This document shows positions 7,907 to 15,407 of a stretch of 24,760 bases of DNA, one piece after another (position 1 is the first letter of the stretch; each line of letters begins with the position of its first letter). A program made the translations under genes and the position numbers. This DNA is from JAFHCF01 sp048497495 (GTDB taxonomy: Bacteria > Pseudomonadota > Alphaproteobacteria > Rhizobiales > Ancalomicrobiaceae). The notes under the pieces are model-generated. The model saw only the letters and a program-made list of their open reading frames with translations. It was not told the DNA's origin and ran no database searches. The stretch lies in the NCBI GenBank assembly GCA_048497495.1, contig JAFHCF010000176.1, positions 1 to 24,760 of the forward strand, in the 5' to 3' direction.

Positions 7907-8365
7907 ATGCCGGACGCTCCGGCCTCGCCCGCTCGGGCGACTATGGGCGGAGAGAAAGCGGACGAGGAAGCTTCGGAAACTACGCAAGGTGCCGGGACCT
8001 TCAACGAGCGGATCCACGATGCCGCAACGACGCTGGCGGCGGTGGCGAACCCGCGAACGGAGCTCTTCGTGCTCGGTGATCGAGGCCGGATGGTCGCGCG
8101 GCAGCGCGGCCTCTCGGTCGCTTGGTCTGCCCCGATGATCGCCCATGTCGATGAGGCGGTATCGCTCGCCCACCGGATCGTCGAAGCCCTCGATGACGGG
8201 CTGGGGCCGATCGCGCGGGACGAGAAGGCATCGACCATGTCGTCCCGCGTCTCGTCGGGATATCGTGTGATGGACTCGGAAGTCTCGGCCGACGCCGGTC
8301 GGGCCGCGTATGAGACGCAACACCGGCGCACACTGAAAACGATGAGCGGGCGGACCCTGTCGTGA
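7907..8365 (+). pseudogene. Probable remnant of an N-ATPase (alternate F1Fo ATPase) gamma subunit gene
   Basis: A 152-codon open frame whose residues about 27-99 resemble the middle of F1 gamma subunits of the alternate (Na+-type, N-ATPase) class: a TQGAGTFNERI segment (the 'GAFN' strand-turn of gamma), then ELFVLGDRGRMVARQRG and a short APMIAHVDEAVSLAHRI helix region. The housekeeping AtpG in this same window has the matching pair GLCGAFNSSI and KILCVGRKGADQLRR. The N-terminal helix (MRAIA-like) and the C-terminal coiled helix that gamma needs to act as a rotor are missing, and both ends read as unrelated sequence. The final codons run into the aioBA terminator hairpin. It has no convincing ribosome binding site. 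The assignment rests on remembered family features; if wrong, this is a spurious frame. The flanks 7700-7906 and 8366-8416 hold no other recognised gene. Confidence 0.55.
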
Positions 8366-8376
8366 TCCGCCCGCTC
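8344..8376 (-). terminator. Rho-independent terminator of the aioBA transcript
   Basis: A perfect 11-bp inverted repeat (GAGCGGGCGGA and TCCGCCCGCTC) with an 11-nt loop. On the minus strand it is followed within five bases by TTTT (8339-8336). It begins 41 bp downstream of the aioA stop codon and is the natural end of the arsenite oxidase transcript. A second compact hairpin (CGGCCCT-TC-AGGGCCG, 8392-8407) lies between it and the aioA stop. Confidence 0.75.
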
Positions 8377-8416
8377 GCACTTCGTAGGAACCGGCCCTTC
8401 AGGGCCGAGACGCTCT

Positions 8417-10954
8417 TCACGCCTTGTATTCGGTCGCCTTGAAGCTCAGCGCCTTGGTCTTGTCCGAGGCCGAGGCGATCTTCCGGATGTTCGCCCAACT
8501 GTGCTTGTAGTCGGGGATCACCAACTCGTTGACGCCGGCGTTGACGACATTGCCGGCGACGCCGGTCGGGAAGCCGAACAGCATGAAGGTCTGTTTCCGC
8601 TTCGCCGTCGGCGTCGGATAGGCCATCGCCTGGGTGGCGCCGGCGTCGTTGTGGATCTCGACCAGATCGCCGGCCGCGACCCCCAGGTCCTTCATGTCGT
8701 CGGGGTTCATCTCGATCACCGGGAAGGGCATCCGCCCCATGACGAAGTCGTTGTCCTGGTCCATGAAGGCGTTCTGCCAGATGACGTTGGCGCGTCCGTT
8801 GTTGACGAGATAGGGGAATTTCGCCTTCTGCTCGGCCTTGCCGGGTGCCGCCCAGCCCCGCCACGGCGCCGCCAGGAACTTGGCCTTGCCGTCCTCGGTC
8901 GAGAACTTGCCGTCGGTGTAGAGCCGCCTGGTGCCGACGATCTTGCCGTCCTTGAAGTCGACCGCCGGTTCATGGAAGCCGTTGGTGCCCATCGCCCGCA
9001 GGCGCTCGTAGGTGACGTGCTGGCCGCCGCCGGCGTTCTTGATGTAGCCGTCGACGAAGGCCTCTTCCTCGCTCTGCCAGTCGAACCCCTTGAACTGATC
9101 GGCGTAGCCGGCCTTGCCGCTCTCACGGAAGACCCGTTCGAGGTTGTTGGCGAGCCGAGCCGCGATCAGGCAATCGGGCATGGCGCGGCCGGGCGGGTCC
9201 ATGTAGCGCTCGGTCAGACGCATGCGGCGTTCGCCGTTCATCGAGGTGAGGTTCATCTCGCCGGCGATCGCCGCGGGCAGCCAGACGTGGCTCGCCTGAC
9301 CGATCTGGGTCGGGATGATGTCGACGTCGACCGAGAACAGGCCGCCCTGGCGGATCGCCGTCATGATCGCCGCCACCATGGCGGCTCGATCGCCCCACGG
9401 CACGGTGTTCATGGCGTCCTTCACCATGTCGGTGCGCTTCTTGTAGATCTGCTTGAAGCGCATCGCATTGAGCGTGGTCTTGTAGTGGTCGCAGGCCCAG
9501 ATGTGATGGACGCCGCCGCGCCCTTCGAGCAGGAGCTTGTCGACATAGGCCGCCGGGCGGCCGACATGGGCGTCGGAGGGGCGGACATAGCCTTCCTGGT
9601 GGCCGCCGAGGCGCACGACACCGCCGCCGGGGCGACCGACGTTGCCGGTGGCGAGCGCGATGTTCACCAGCGCGCCGTTGGTGCGGTAGTTGTCGTTGCC
9701 CCAGATCAGGCCCTTCTCGTAGCCGATCATGGTGCGGCGACGCTTCCCCCCGGCCTTCGGCATGGCGATCCATTCCGCCGCCTTGACGATGTCGGCCTCC
9801 TTCAGGCCGGTGAGCTTGGCGCAATCGGCGAGCGTCGTGCGATTGGCCGCGACCGCGGCGGCGAAGTCGGTCAGTTCGTGGTCGCGCTCCGGCACCGCGG
9901 CGCCGGGTCGCGCCAGGAGTTGCGGACCGCCGGCGGTGGCGGACGCCGTCGAGGCCTGGATGAAGTCCTTGTCGACCCAACCCTTGTCGACGATGTAGGT
10001 CAGTAGCCCGTTGAACAGAGCGAGATCGCTGCCCGGCTCGATCGCCAGATGCAGCACGTGGTCGGCGCCGGCTTCCGCTTCGCAGGCCGCCACGGTGACG
10101 GTGCGACGCGGGTCGACGATGATGATCCGCCCCGCCTCGGCCGCTTCGCCGGGAAACTCCTTCTTCTTCTTGTCGACGGAGGCCCCGCGCAGATTGGGGA
10201 TCCAGTGGTTGAGGAAGTAGTTCGTCTGCGCCTCGAGCGGGTTGGCTCCGACCACCATGATCGTGTCGGCGAGTTCGGCGTCCTCGTAGCAGTTGTTGAG
10301 CTCGCCGACCCCCATGTCGCGGGTGGCATGAACCTCGGAATTGTAGGCCGGTCGATTGTGGATGCGAACGTTCTTGATCTTCATGGCGCCGAAATAGAGC
10401 TTGCCGGTGCCCCAGGTGTTCTCATAGCCGCCGGCCGACCCGCCGTGGTCGAACATCGAGACGAAGAGCCCGTCCTCGCCCTGCTCGTCGATGACCGCCG
10501 CGGTCACCCGCGCCACCAGGTCGAGCGCGTCGTCCCAGGTCGTCGGCTGCATCTCGCCATAGCGCCAGACCATCGGATCGGTCAGCCGCTGCTGCTGCGT
10601 GCCGCGCGCCTGCGAGGTGTGGTTCTCCGCCATGCGGGCGCCACGGACCGAGCCGAGGCCGGAGTTCACGGTGCAGCCGTCGTCCGGCTTGATCACCAGA
10701 TGGACGTCGCGACCCGACTGTTTGACGATGTTGTACATCGACGGGGCGTACCAGGCGGCGGTCTCGCCGGGCTGCTGCTTCGAAAGGTCGACGCCGAACT
10801 TGTTCTGGCCCGGCGCGGTGCCGCCCTGCTTGTTGATGTCCCAAGTATAGGCCTTGTAACCACAACCGACGATACAGTAGTGGCAGGTGACGTTGTGCTC
10901 CTTGGCATCCTGCGGGATGATCGGGAGACGGTCGACTTGACGCTTGAATGTCAT
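8417..10954 (-). CDS. aioA: Arsenite oxidase large (molybdopterin) subunit
   Basis: An 845-residue catalytic subunit that oxidises As(III) to As(V) in the periplasm at a bis-MGD molybdenum centre. The N-terminal CHYCIVGC (C24, C27, C31) supplies three ligands of a 3Fe-4S cluster, with no fourth cysteine at the usual position, as is typical of AioA. Residues equivalent to the arsenite-funnel residues of the Alcaligenes faecalis enzyme (H195, E203, R419, H423) appear to be H199, E207, R448 and H452, in the segments IHNRPAYNSE and RLGGH. Length is normal for the family. It has no signal peptide of its own; export is by hitch-hiking on the Tat signal of AioB. The ATG at 10954 has GAGAGGGAAA upstream and follows the aioB stop by 13 nt. 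No cytochrome c acceptor gene follows. Confidence 0.97.
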   Translation of the reverse strand: MTFKRQVDRLPIIPQDAKEHNVTCHYCIVGCGYKAYTWDINKQGGTAPGQNKFGVDLSKQQPGETAAWYAPSMYNIVKQSGRDVHLVIKPDDGCTVNSGLGSVRGARMAENHTSQARGTQQQRLTDPMVWRYGEMQPTTWDDALDLVARVTAAVIDEQGEDGLFVSMFDHGGSAGGYENTWGTGKLYFGAMKIKNVRIHNRPAYNSEVHATRDMGVGELNNCYEDAELADTIMVVGANPLEAQTNYFLNHWIPNLRGASVDKKKKEFPGEAAEAGRIIIVDPRRTVTVAACEAEAGADHVLHLAIEPGSDLALFNGLLTYIVDKGWVDKDFIQASTASATAGGPQLLARPGAAVPERDHELTDFAAAVAANRTTLADCAKLTGLKEADIVKAAEWIAMPKAGGKRRRTMIGYEKGLIWGNDNYRTNGALVNIALATGNVGRPGGGVVRLGGHQEGYVRPSDAHVGRPAAYVDKLLLEGRGGVHHIWACDHYKTTLNAMRFKQIYKKRTDMVKDAMNTVPWGDRAAMVAAIMTAIRQGGLFSVDVDIIPTQIGQASHVWLPAAIAGEMNLTSMNGERRMRLTERYMDPPGRAMPDCLIAARLANNLERVFRESGKAGYADQFKGFDWQSEEEAFVDGYIKNAGGGQHVTYERLRAMGTNGFHEPAVDFKDGKIVGTRRLYTDGKFSTEDGKAKFLAAPWRGWAAPGKAEQKAKFPYLVNNGRANVIWQNAFMDQDNDFVMGRMPFPVIEMNPDDMKDLGVAAGDLVEIHNDAGATQAMAYPTPTAKRKQTFMLFGFPTGVAGNVVNAGVNELVIPDYKHSWANIRKIASASDKTKALSFKATEYKA

Positions 10955-10967
10955 GGCGATTTCCCTC

Positions 10968-11489
10968 TCACAGCACGTTGGACAGGCGGCCGTAGATCAG
11001 CTCGTCGACGCCCTCGGCATAGATGTCGCCCTTGGCATCGACCCGGAGCACGAACTGGGCGAGGTTCTGGGTGGCGTGGCCCCAGATCTCCTGGCCGGCC
11101 TTCTCGACGTCGAAACGGGAATAGTGGCCGGAGCAACTCAGGGTTCGGTCCGCCTTGCCGTAAGCGAGCGGAAAGCCCTTGTGCGGACAGAGGGTGGAGA
11201 AGGCGACGACGTCGCCGTCCGGCCCGACACCGCCCTCGACCCTGGTGCCGAGCTTCAAGAGGACACCCGGCGAATCGGCGTCCGGATAGACGACGTCCTT
11301 GGGAACGTCGACCACCAGGTCCTTGAGATTGGCGAGACGATTGGCGGGATAGGAGACACGGGCCGGCGGCGGGGCGGCCTTGGCGGGCGTCGGCGTGACC
11401 ACGGTGGCGGCGGCGCCGGCCACGGCGAAACTCGCTCCCCTCAGAAATTGGCGTCGCCCGGCCAGGACGAGCCCTTCGCATTTCGACAT
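10968..11489 (-). CDS. aioB: Arsenite oxidase small (Rieske 2Fe-2S) subunit
   Basis: A 173-residue Rieske protein that takes electrons from AioA and passes them to a soluble electron carrier. The N-terminus carries a Tat signal (AGRRQFLRG, then the hydrophobic FAVAGAAATVV, cleavage near AKA-AP). The cluster ligands are C101 and H103 in CPHKGF and C119 and H122 in CSGH, spaced C-x-H-x15-C-x2-H. The disulphide-forming cysteines seen beside the cluster in some AioB proteins are replaced by F106 and G121, the same replacement I recall for Rhizobium sp. NT-26 AioB. The ATG at 11489 has a strong GGAGGAAA ribosome binding site. It is first gene of the sigma54-driven aioBA operon; the leader is roughly 30 nt. 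Confidence 0.96.
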   Translation of the reverse strand: MSKCEGLVLAGRRQFLRGASFAVAGAAATVVTPTPAKAAPPPARVSYPANRLANLKDLVVDVPKDVVYPDADSPGVLLKLGTRVEGGVGPDGDVVAFSTLCPHKGFPLAYGKADRTLSCSGHYSRFDVEKAGQEIWGHATQNLAQFVLRVDAKGDIYAEGVDELIYGRLSNVL

Positions 11490-11531
11490 GTGTGTTTCCT
11501 CCGGAAGTCTTCTTGTGACCGGAGGAGATCC

Positions 11532-11546
11532 GCAATCGGCGTGCCA
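11532..11546 (-). promoter_or_regulatory. Sigma54 (RpoN) -24/-12 promoter of aioBA
   Basis: On the minus strand the sequence is TGGCACGCCGATTGC, a complete match to the RpoN consensus TGGCACG-N4-TTGC. The expected start point is near 11520, about 31 nt before the aioB ATG. This agrees with the published RpoN dependence of aioBA in Agrobacterium and Rhizobium strains and with the sigma54 activator encoded immediately upstream. Confidence 0.93.
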
Positions 11547-11610
11547 TCACTGAGATCGGTGAGAACCCGCGGAATTCCTGTTTTTCAGAGCGACTGTGAT
11601 GGGCTCCCGC

Positions 11611-11656
11611 GTTCGCTTTCCCGAACGGCCACGGGGTGTGGTCCGGGAAAGCGAAC
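11611..11656. promoter_or_regulatory. Tandem AioR upstream activating sites
   Basis: Two palindromic sites fit GT(T/C)CG-N6-CG(A/G)AC, the motif I recall being proposed for AioR: GTTCG-CTTTCC-CGAAC (11611-11626) and GTCCG-GGAAAG-CGAAC (11641-11656). They repeat at exactly 30 bp, about three helical turns, so they lie on the same face of the DNA. Centres are about 98 and 128 bp upstream of the predicted aioBA start, the normal distance for a sigma54 enhancer. The outer halves also make a perfect 13-bp inverted repeat with a 20-nt spacer, so the element could additionally fold in RNA after the aioR stop at 11667. Confidence 0.8.
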
Positions 11657-11666
11657 ACGCTGCCCT

Positions 11667-13007
11667 TCAGCGGCCGTCGACCGCGATGGCATGGCGCCGC
11701 ATCTTTTCCCACAACGTGGTGCGGGAGACGCGGAGCATCTTGGCGGCCGGAAGAATGGCGCCCTTGGTCTTGGCGAGCGCCAACAGGATGTGCCGGCGCT
11801 CGGCATCGTCGCGCGCCTCGTCGAGCGGCAGCAGCTCCTCGCCCTGGGAGGCGTCCGCCGTGGCGAGCCCCTGCGCCGCCCGCTCGGGGAAGAGGTCGCC
11901 GGGCATGATCCATGGGCCGAGGGCGAGCGCCACCGCGCGCTCGATCCGGTTGCGCAACTCGCGCGCGTTGCCGGCCCAGGCGTGGTCCTGGAGCGCCTCC
12001 AGCGCCATTTCGGAAATGCCGGCGAGGTCGGTCCCCAGCCCGGCGTTGAAGTCGGCGAAGAACCGGTCGGCGAGCCATCCGATGTCCTCGCGACGCTCGC
12101 GCAGTGGTGGCACCACGGCGGCCACGACGTTGACGCGGTAGAACAGATCCCGGCGGAACGTCCCCTGCTCGACCAGGCGATCGAGATCGACGTTGGTCGC
12201 GGAGATCAGCCGGCCCGTGAAGGGGATCGCCTGCTCGCCACCGACGCGGACGAAGGACCGTTCCTCGATCAATCGCAGCAACTTCGATTGCAGCTTGGGC
12301 GCCAGTTCGCCGATCTCGTCGAGAAACAGCGTGCCGCCGGCGGCGCGCTCGGCATAGCCGAGGTGGCGTCCGCTCGCGCCGGTGAAGGCGCCCCGCTCGT
12401 GGCCGAACAGTTCGCTCTCCATCAGATCGGCCGGGATCGCCGCGCAATTGACCGCGATGAAGGGGCCGGCATGGCCCGGCGACCGATCGTGGACGAAGCG
12501 GGCGCAGACCTCCTTGCCGGCGCCGGTCTCGCCGCTGATCAACAGGTTGGAATTCACCTTGGCGACGCGGGTCAGCAACCGCTCGACCCGCCCCATCGCC
12601 TCCGAGATCCCCAGCACATCGGTGCCCGTCGGCGCCGCGAACTCCATCAGATGGTCCAATCGGAGCAGCAGGTCGGACATCTCGAAGGGCTTGGTCAGAT
12701 AGTCCCCCGCCCCGGCGCGCAGCAATCGCACCGCCTGATCGATGTCGCCGAAACCGGTCATGAACAGGAACGGCGGCGGCGACGTCTGGGCCGCCACTTC
12801 ACGGAACACCAACTCGCCCGAGGCGTCCGGCAGGCGAATGTCGCAGACGACGGCATCAGGTTGATCGCGCCCGATGGAGCGAATGGCCTCCCCCGCCGTC
12901 CGCCACCAACGCACGTCGGCACCCTCCAGGGTGAGGCCCTGAACCAGGGATTCCCCCATCAGCGGATCGTCCTCGACCAGAGCGATGGTGCGGTTCTCAA
13001 GCGACAT
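11667..13007 (-). CDS. aioR: Sigma54-dependent response regulator of arsenite oxidation
   Basis: A 446-residue NtrC-type regulator. The receiver domain (about 6-120) has the acidic pocket EDD (12-14), phospho-acceptor D56 in VVCDIRLPD and K106 in LTKPFE. The AAA+ domain carries Walker A GETGAGKE (159-166), the sigma54-contact loop GAFTGA (206-211) and Walker B GTLFLDEIGE (225-234). The C-terminal Fis-like helix-turn-helix (about 405-440, AAKMLRVSRTTLWEKM) binds DNA. The ATG at 13007 puts the receiver at the normal distance from the N-terminus and overlaps the aioS end by 11 nt; the frame stays open to 13058. Its likely target is the pair of sites just downstream of the gene, activating aioBA. 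Identity as AioR rather than another NtrC-type regulator rests on the context between aioS and aioBA. Confidence 0.95.
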   Translation of the reverse strand: MSLENRTIALVEDDPLMGESLVQGLTLEGADVRWWRTAGEAIRSIGRDQPDAVVCDIRLPDASGELVFREVAAQTSPPPFLFMTGFGDIDQAVRLLRAGAGDYLTKPFEMSDLLLRLDHLMEFAAPTGTDVLGISEAMGRVERLLTRVAKVNSNLLISGETGAGKEVCARFVHDRSPGHAGPFIAVNCAAIPADLMESELFGHERGAFTGASGRHLGYAERAAGGTLFLDEIGELAPKLQSKLLRLIEERSFVRVGGEQAIPFTGRLISATNVDLDRLVEQGTFRRDLFYRVNVVAAVVPPLRERREDIGWLADRFFADFNAGLGTDLAGISEMALEALQDHAWAGNARELRNRIERAVALALGPWIMPGDLFPERAAQGLATADASQGEELLPLDEARDDAERRHILLALAKTKGAILPAAKMLRVSRTTLWEKMRRHAIAVDGR

Positions 13008-14439
13008 GGGCGATGCGTCCGGTGCGAGAAAGAGGGAGGGCGACGGTGACCAGGGCACCCCCCGATCGGCTTCGCGAAACTTCGACCGCGCCCCGCAGCT
13101 CCCGGACCAGCCGACCGGTCATCCACAGGCCGAGGCCATGGCCCCGGCCGATCGGGGCGATCGCCCCGGTGGTGTCGGCGAGGATCGCCGCCGCATGCGC
13201 GGGCATGCCGGGACCGTCGTCGGCGATCTCGATCCGCAATCGGTCGTCGTCCTCGGCGATCCGAACCGAGATCGCCCCACCGCGGGGCGAGGCGTTGCAG
13301 GCGTTGAGGAGGAGATTGAGCGTGATCTGGCGCAGCGGCGACGCCGGCAGATCGACCGGGCCGCTCAAGCTGTTGTCCCAGGTCAGGGCCAGTTCGTTGC
13401 GGCGCAGCTCGGGCCCCGCGAGGATCCTCAGATCGTCGAGATCCTGGGTCTCGACGACACGCCTGTCGCCGTCGGCGCGATAGGTGGCGAGCGTGGTGCG
13501 GACCATGTCGCGGATGCCGCGCAGGCCGCGATCGATCAGGTCGAGGGCATTGGCGCGGGCCAGTGGCCGCTCACCGTGGCGCTTCAACGTGTCGACGGCG
13601 TTGAACAGGCCGCCGAGCGGATTGTTGATCTCGTGCGCCATGCCGGAGGCCAGCCGACCGAGGCTCGCCAGCTTCTCCTCGTCGGCGAGACGCCGGATCA
13701 GTTCCTCGCGTTCGCGGCAGTTGCGCGCGAGCGTGTTGAAGGCGGCGAACAGCCGTCGGAACTCGTGACCGGCCCGCTCGATCGCCAGGGGCGGAATCGG
13801 GGTGACCTCGCCGCCGATGCCGTCTTCCAGGTGGGTGACCAGGATCGCCACCGGACGCATCATGCGGCGAACCGTGATCCAGGCGGTGATCACCAGGACC
13901 AGGGTCAAGGCCGCGTTGGACAGGACCAGCGTCCACAGAACCCGCCGCCGCTCCTCGAGCAGCGACGCGATGTCGAGCTTCGCATGGATCGAGCCGACGG
14001 CGCGCCCGTTGTAGATCACGTCGCGCCGAACATAGGCGCGCGCCTCGGGCTCGCGGACGACCACCTCGCCGGACGGCGTCTCGGCCGTCGGATAGTCGGC
14101 CGGCAGCAGCGTGTTGGAGGCGACGCGGCGCGGATCGGTGGAGGCGATCACCCGGCCATCGGACGTCGTGACGATCGTCTCCGCCGCGGTCGGTCCATCG
14201 CCGCCCTGGCGCGTCCGGTCGAGCACCGCGTAGACCTCCCAGACGTCCTCCCGCAGGACCGCGTCGACCAACGCCGTCGACAACCCGTCGAGGTGGACGC
14301 GCGTCAGGGTGACGAGATGCGCCGTCTGGATCGCCGCGAGGCGCGACAGAACCCGCTCCGAGATGAACAGCGACACCACCAGCAGGAAGACCGCCGCGAC
14401 CGCGGGGACCTTGATGGCGAGAGAGGCCCGCGGCATCAT
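12997..14439 (-). CDS. aioS: Sensor histidine kinase of arsenite oxidation
   Basis: A 480-residue membrane sensor kinase. Membrane helices lie at about 10-27 and 168-190 and enclose a periplasmic domain of about 140 residues, then a HAMP linker. The dimerisation/phosphotransfer helix carries H269 in GMAHEINNPLGG. The ATPase domain shows the N box LNLLLNAC (N379), G1 box DDGPGM (407-412) and G2 box GHGLGL (433-438). The ATG at 14439 overlaps the aioX stop in ATGA, so the two are translationally coupled; a second ATG follows directly. It presumably senses As(III)-loaded AioX in the periplasm and phosphorylates AioR. The periplasmic domain has no cysteine, consistent with the metalloid being bound by AioX rather than by the kinase itself. 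Confidence 0.94.
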   Translation of the reverse strand: MMPRASLAIKVPAVAAVFLLVVSLFISERVLSRLAAIQTAHLVTLTRVHLDGLSTALVDAVLREDVWEVYAVLDRTRQGGDGPTAAETIVTTSDGRVIASTDPRRVASNTLLPADYPTAETPSGEVVVREPEARAYVRRDVIYNGRAVGSIHAKLDIASLLEERRRVLWTLVLSNAALTLVLVITAWITVRRMMRPVAILVTHLEDGIGGEVTPIPPLAIERAGHEFRRLFAAFNTLARNCREREELIRRLADEEKLASLGRLASGMAHEINNPLGGLFNAVDTLKRHGERPLARANALDLIDRGLRGIRDMVRTTLATYRADGDRRVVETQDLDDLRILAGPELRRNELALTWDNSLSGPVDLPASPLRQITLNLLLNACNASPRGGAISVRIAEDDDRLRIEIADDGPGMPAHAAAILADTTGAIAPIGRGHGLGLWMTGRLVRELRGAVEVSRSRSGGALVTVALPLSRTGRIAHVA

Positions 14440-15317
14440 CCGGCGCTCCCTCCCCTGACCCGCCACATCGCCGCGGCGATCGGATCGAAGAGCGAAGGCT
14501 CCTCGACCTCGAACCCGTCGAGCCTCAGCATCGACAGGACGACGCGCCCGTCCTCGTCGTTCACCATGTCGGCGAGCGCCCGCCGCAGCCGATGGGTCGC
14601 CGGGTCGTCGGCGAGAGCGATCGGACAGGCGATCGGCGGAAATCCCAGCCAGGCGGAGGCCTGCACCACCCGGGTCGCCGCGACCAATTCGGCTTCGGTC
14701 TCCCGCATCACCTCGTAGACGTAGCCGTCGACGCTGCCGCTGCCGGCGAGGCCGGAGGCGACGGCGCGGATGACGTTGCGGTGGCCGTAGGTGAAGAAGG
14801 TCTGGCGGAAGAACCGGCCCGGGTCGGTCCCCATCTCGGCGAGAGCCGCCGCCGTGACCAGCCAGCCGGAATTGGAATCCGGGTCGGAAAAGGCGTGGAT
14901 GTCGGACTTCAGGTCCTCGAGCCGCGCGGCCGGACGGTCGGCCGAGGCGATCAGATAGGACTGGTAGAGCGGGCGGCCCTTCCAGACCGGCACCGCGACC
15001 AGCGCCAGTTGGGCCCGATAGGCGACGAACGGATAGCCGCAGATCCAGGCCGCGTCGAGCTGGCCGGAGACCAGCAGCGCCGTGATCTCCTGGTAGGTCC
15101 GCCGGGTGATCAGCTTGACCGACCGACCGGTCGCCCGTTCGAGATGGCTCTTGAGCCGCTGCAGCAGTTCGAGATCCGAGGTGAGGAAGACCGGGGTCAG
15201 GCCGAAGCGCAACTCCGGTTCGGCGGCGCCGAGGACGCGCGGCACAGCCGTTGCGCCGATGGTTCCGCCGATGGCGCGCAAGACCGCGCGCCGGCTGGTC
15301 GGCCGGGCAGCTGGCAA
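14436..15317 (-). CDS. aioX: Periplasmic arsenite-binding protein of the aio regulatory system
   Basis: A 293-residue PhnD-superfamily binding protein that in known systems binds As(III) and is needed to induce aioBA. The N-terminus has a twin-arginine type signal (TSRRAVLRAIGG, cleavage near LGA-AEP). The body shows FGLTPVFLTSD, WICGYPFVAYR and DPDSNSGWLV, equivalents of the PhnD ligand-binding loops. There are only two cysteines, C93 (in ICGYPF) and C231. C93 is the probable counterpart of the cysteine reported as essential for As(III) binding in Agrobacterium AioX; that match is inferred. The start is TTG at 15317, selected because GAGGAGG stands 8 nt upstream and the Tat motif follows. 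It is first gene of the aioXSR unit and overlaps aioS by 4 nt. Confidence 0.93.
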   Translation of the reverse strand: MPAARPTSRRAVLRAIGGTIGATAVPRVLGAAEPELRFGLTPVFLTSDLELLQRLKSHLERATGRSVKLITRRTYQEITALLVSGQLDAAWICGYPFVAYRAQLALVAVPVWKGRPLYQSYLIASADRPAARLEDLKSDIHAFSDPDSNSGWLVTAAALAEMGTDPGRFFRQTFFTYGHRNVIRAVASGLAGSGSVDGYVYEVMRETEAELVAATRVVQASAWLGFPPIACPIALADDPATHRLRRALADMVNDEDGRVVLSMLRLDGFEVEEPSLFDPIAAAMWRVRGGSAG

Positions 15318-15378
15318 GGCGTTTCCCTCCTCGGCTCACTCGGCAGGTCTGACGCCGCCGTCTACGAACCGATTTGAA

Positions 15379-15407
15379 CCGTATCGCAGAAGGGCGCGGA
15401 GGCGCAA
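15379..15407 (-). promoter_or_regulatory. Candidate sigma70-type promoter of aioXSR
   Basis: On the minus strand TTGCGC (15407-15402) and ATACGG (15384-15379) are separated by 17 bp, about 60 bp before the aioX start. The match to consensus is only moderate. No sigma54 site, Pho box or AioR-type palindrome was found in this gap. The rest of 15408-15836 contains a small hairpin (CGGATC-GGTC-GATCCG, 15464-15479) and no gene that I recognise. Confidence 0.3.

Noticed and set aside
7739..8380. Open frames on the minus strand opposite the N-ATPase gamma remnant
   Set aside because: Their translations are arginine-rich without recognisable domains, while the plus strand frame has gamma-like segments.
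11611..11656. Reading the 13-bp inverted repeat only as an aioR terminator
   Set aside because: There is no T run after the hairpin on the minus strand, and both arms are parts of two complete phased palindromes at enhancer distance. A secondary role as a hairpin remains possible.
10944..13049. 701-codon open frame on the plus strand
   Set aside because: It is antisense to aioB, the promoter gap and aioR, which are fully supported by domains and motifs.
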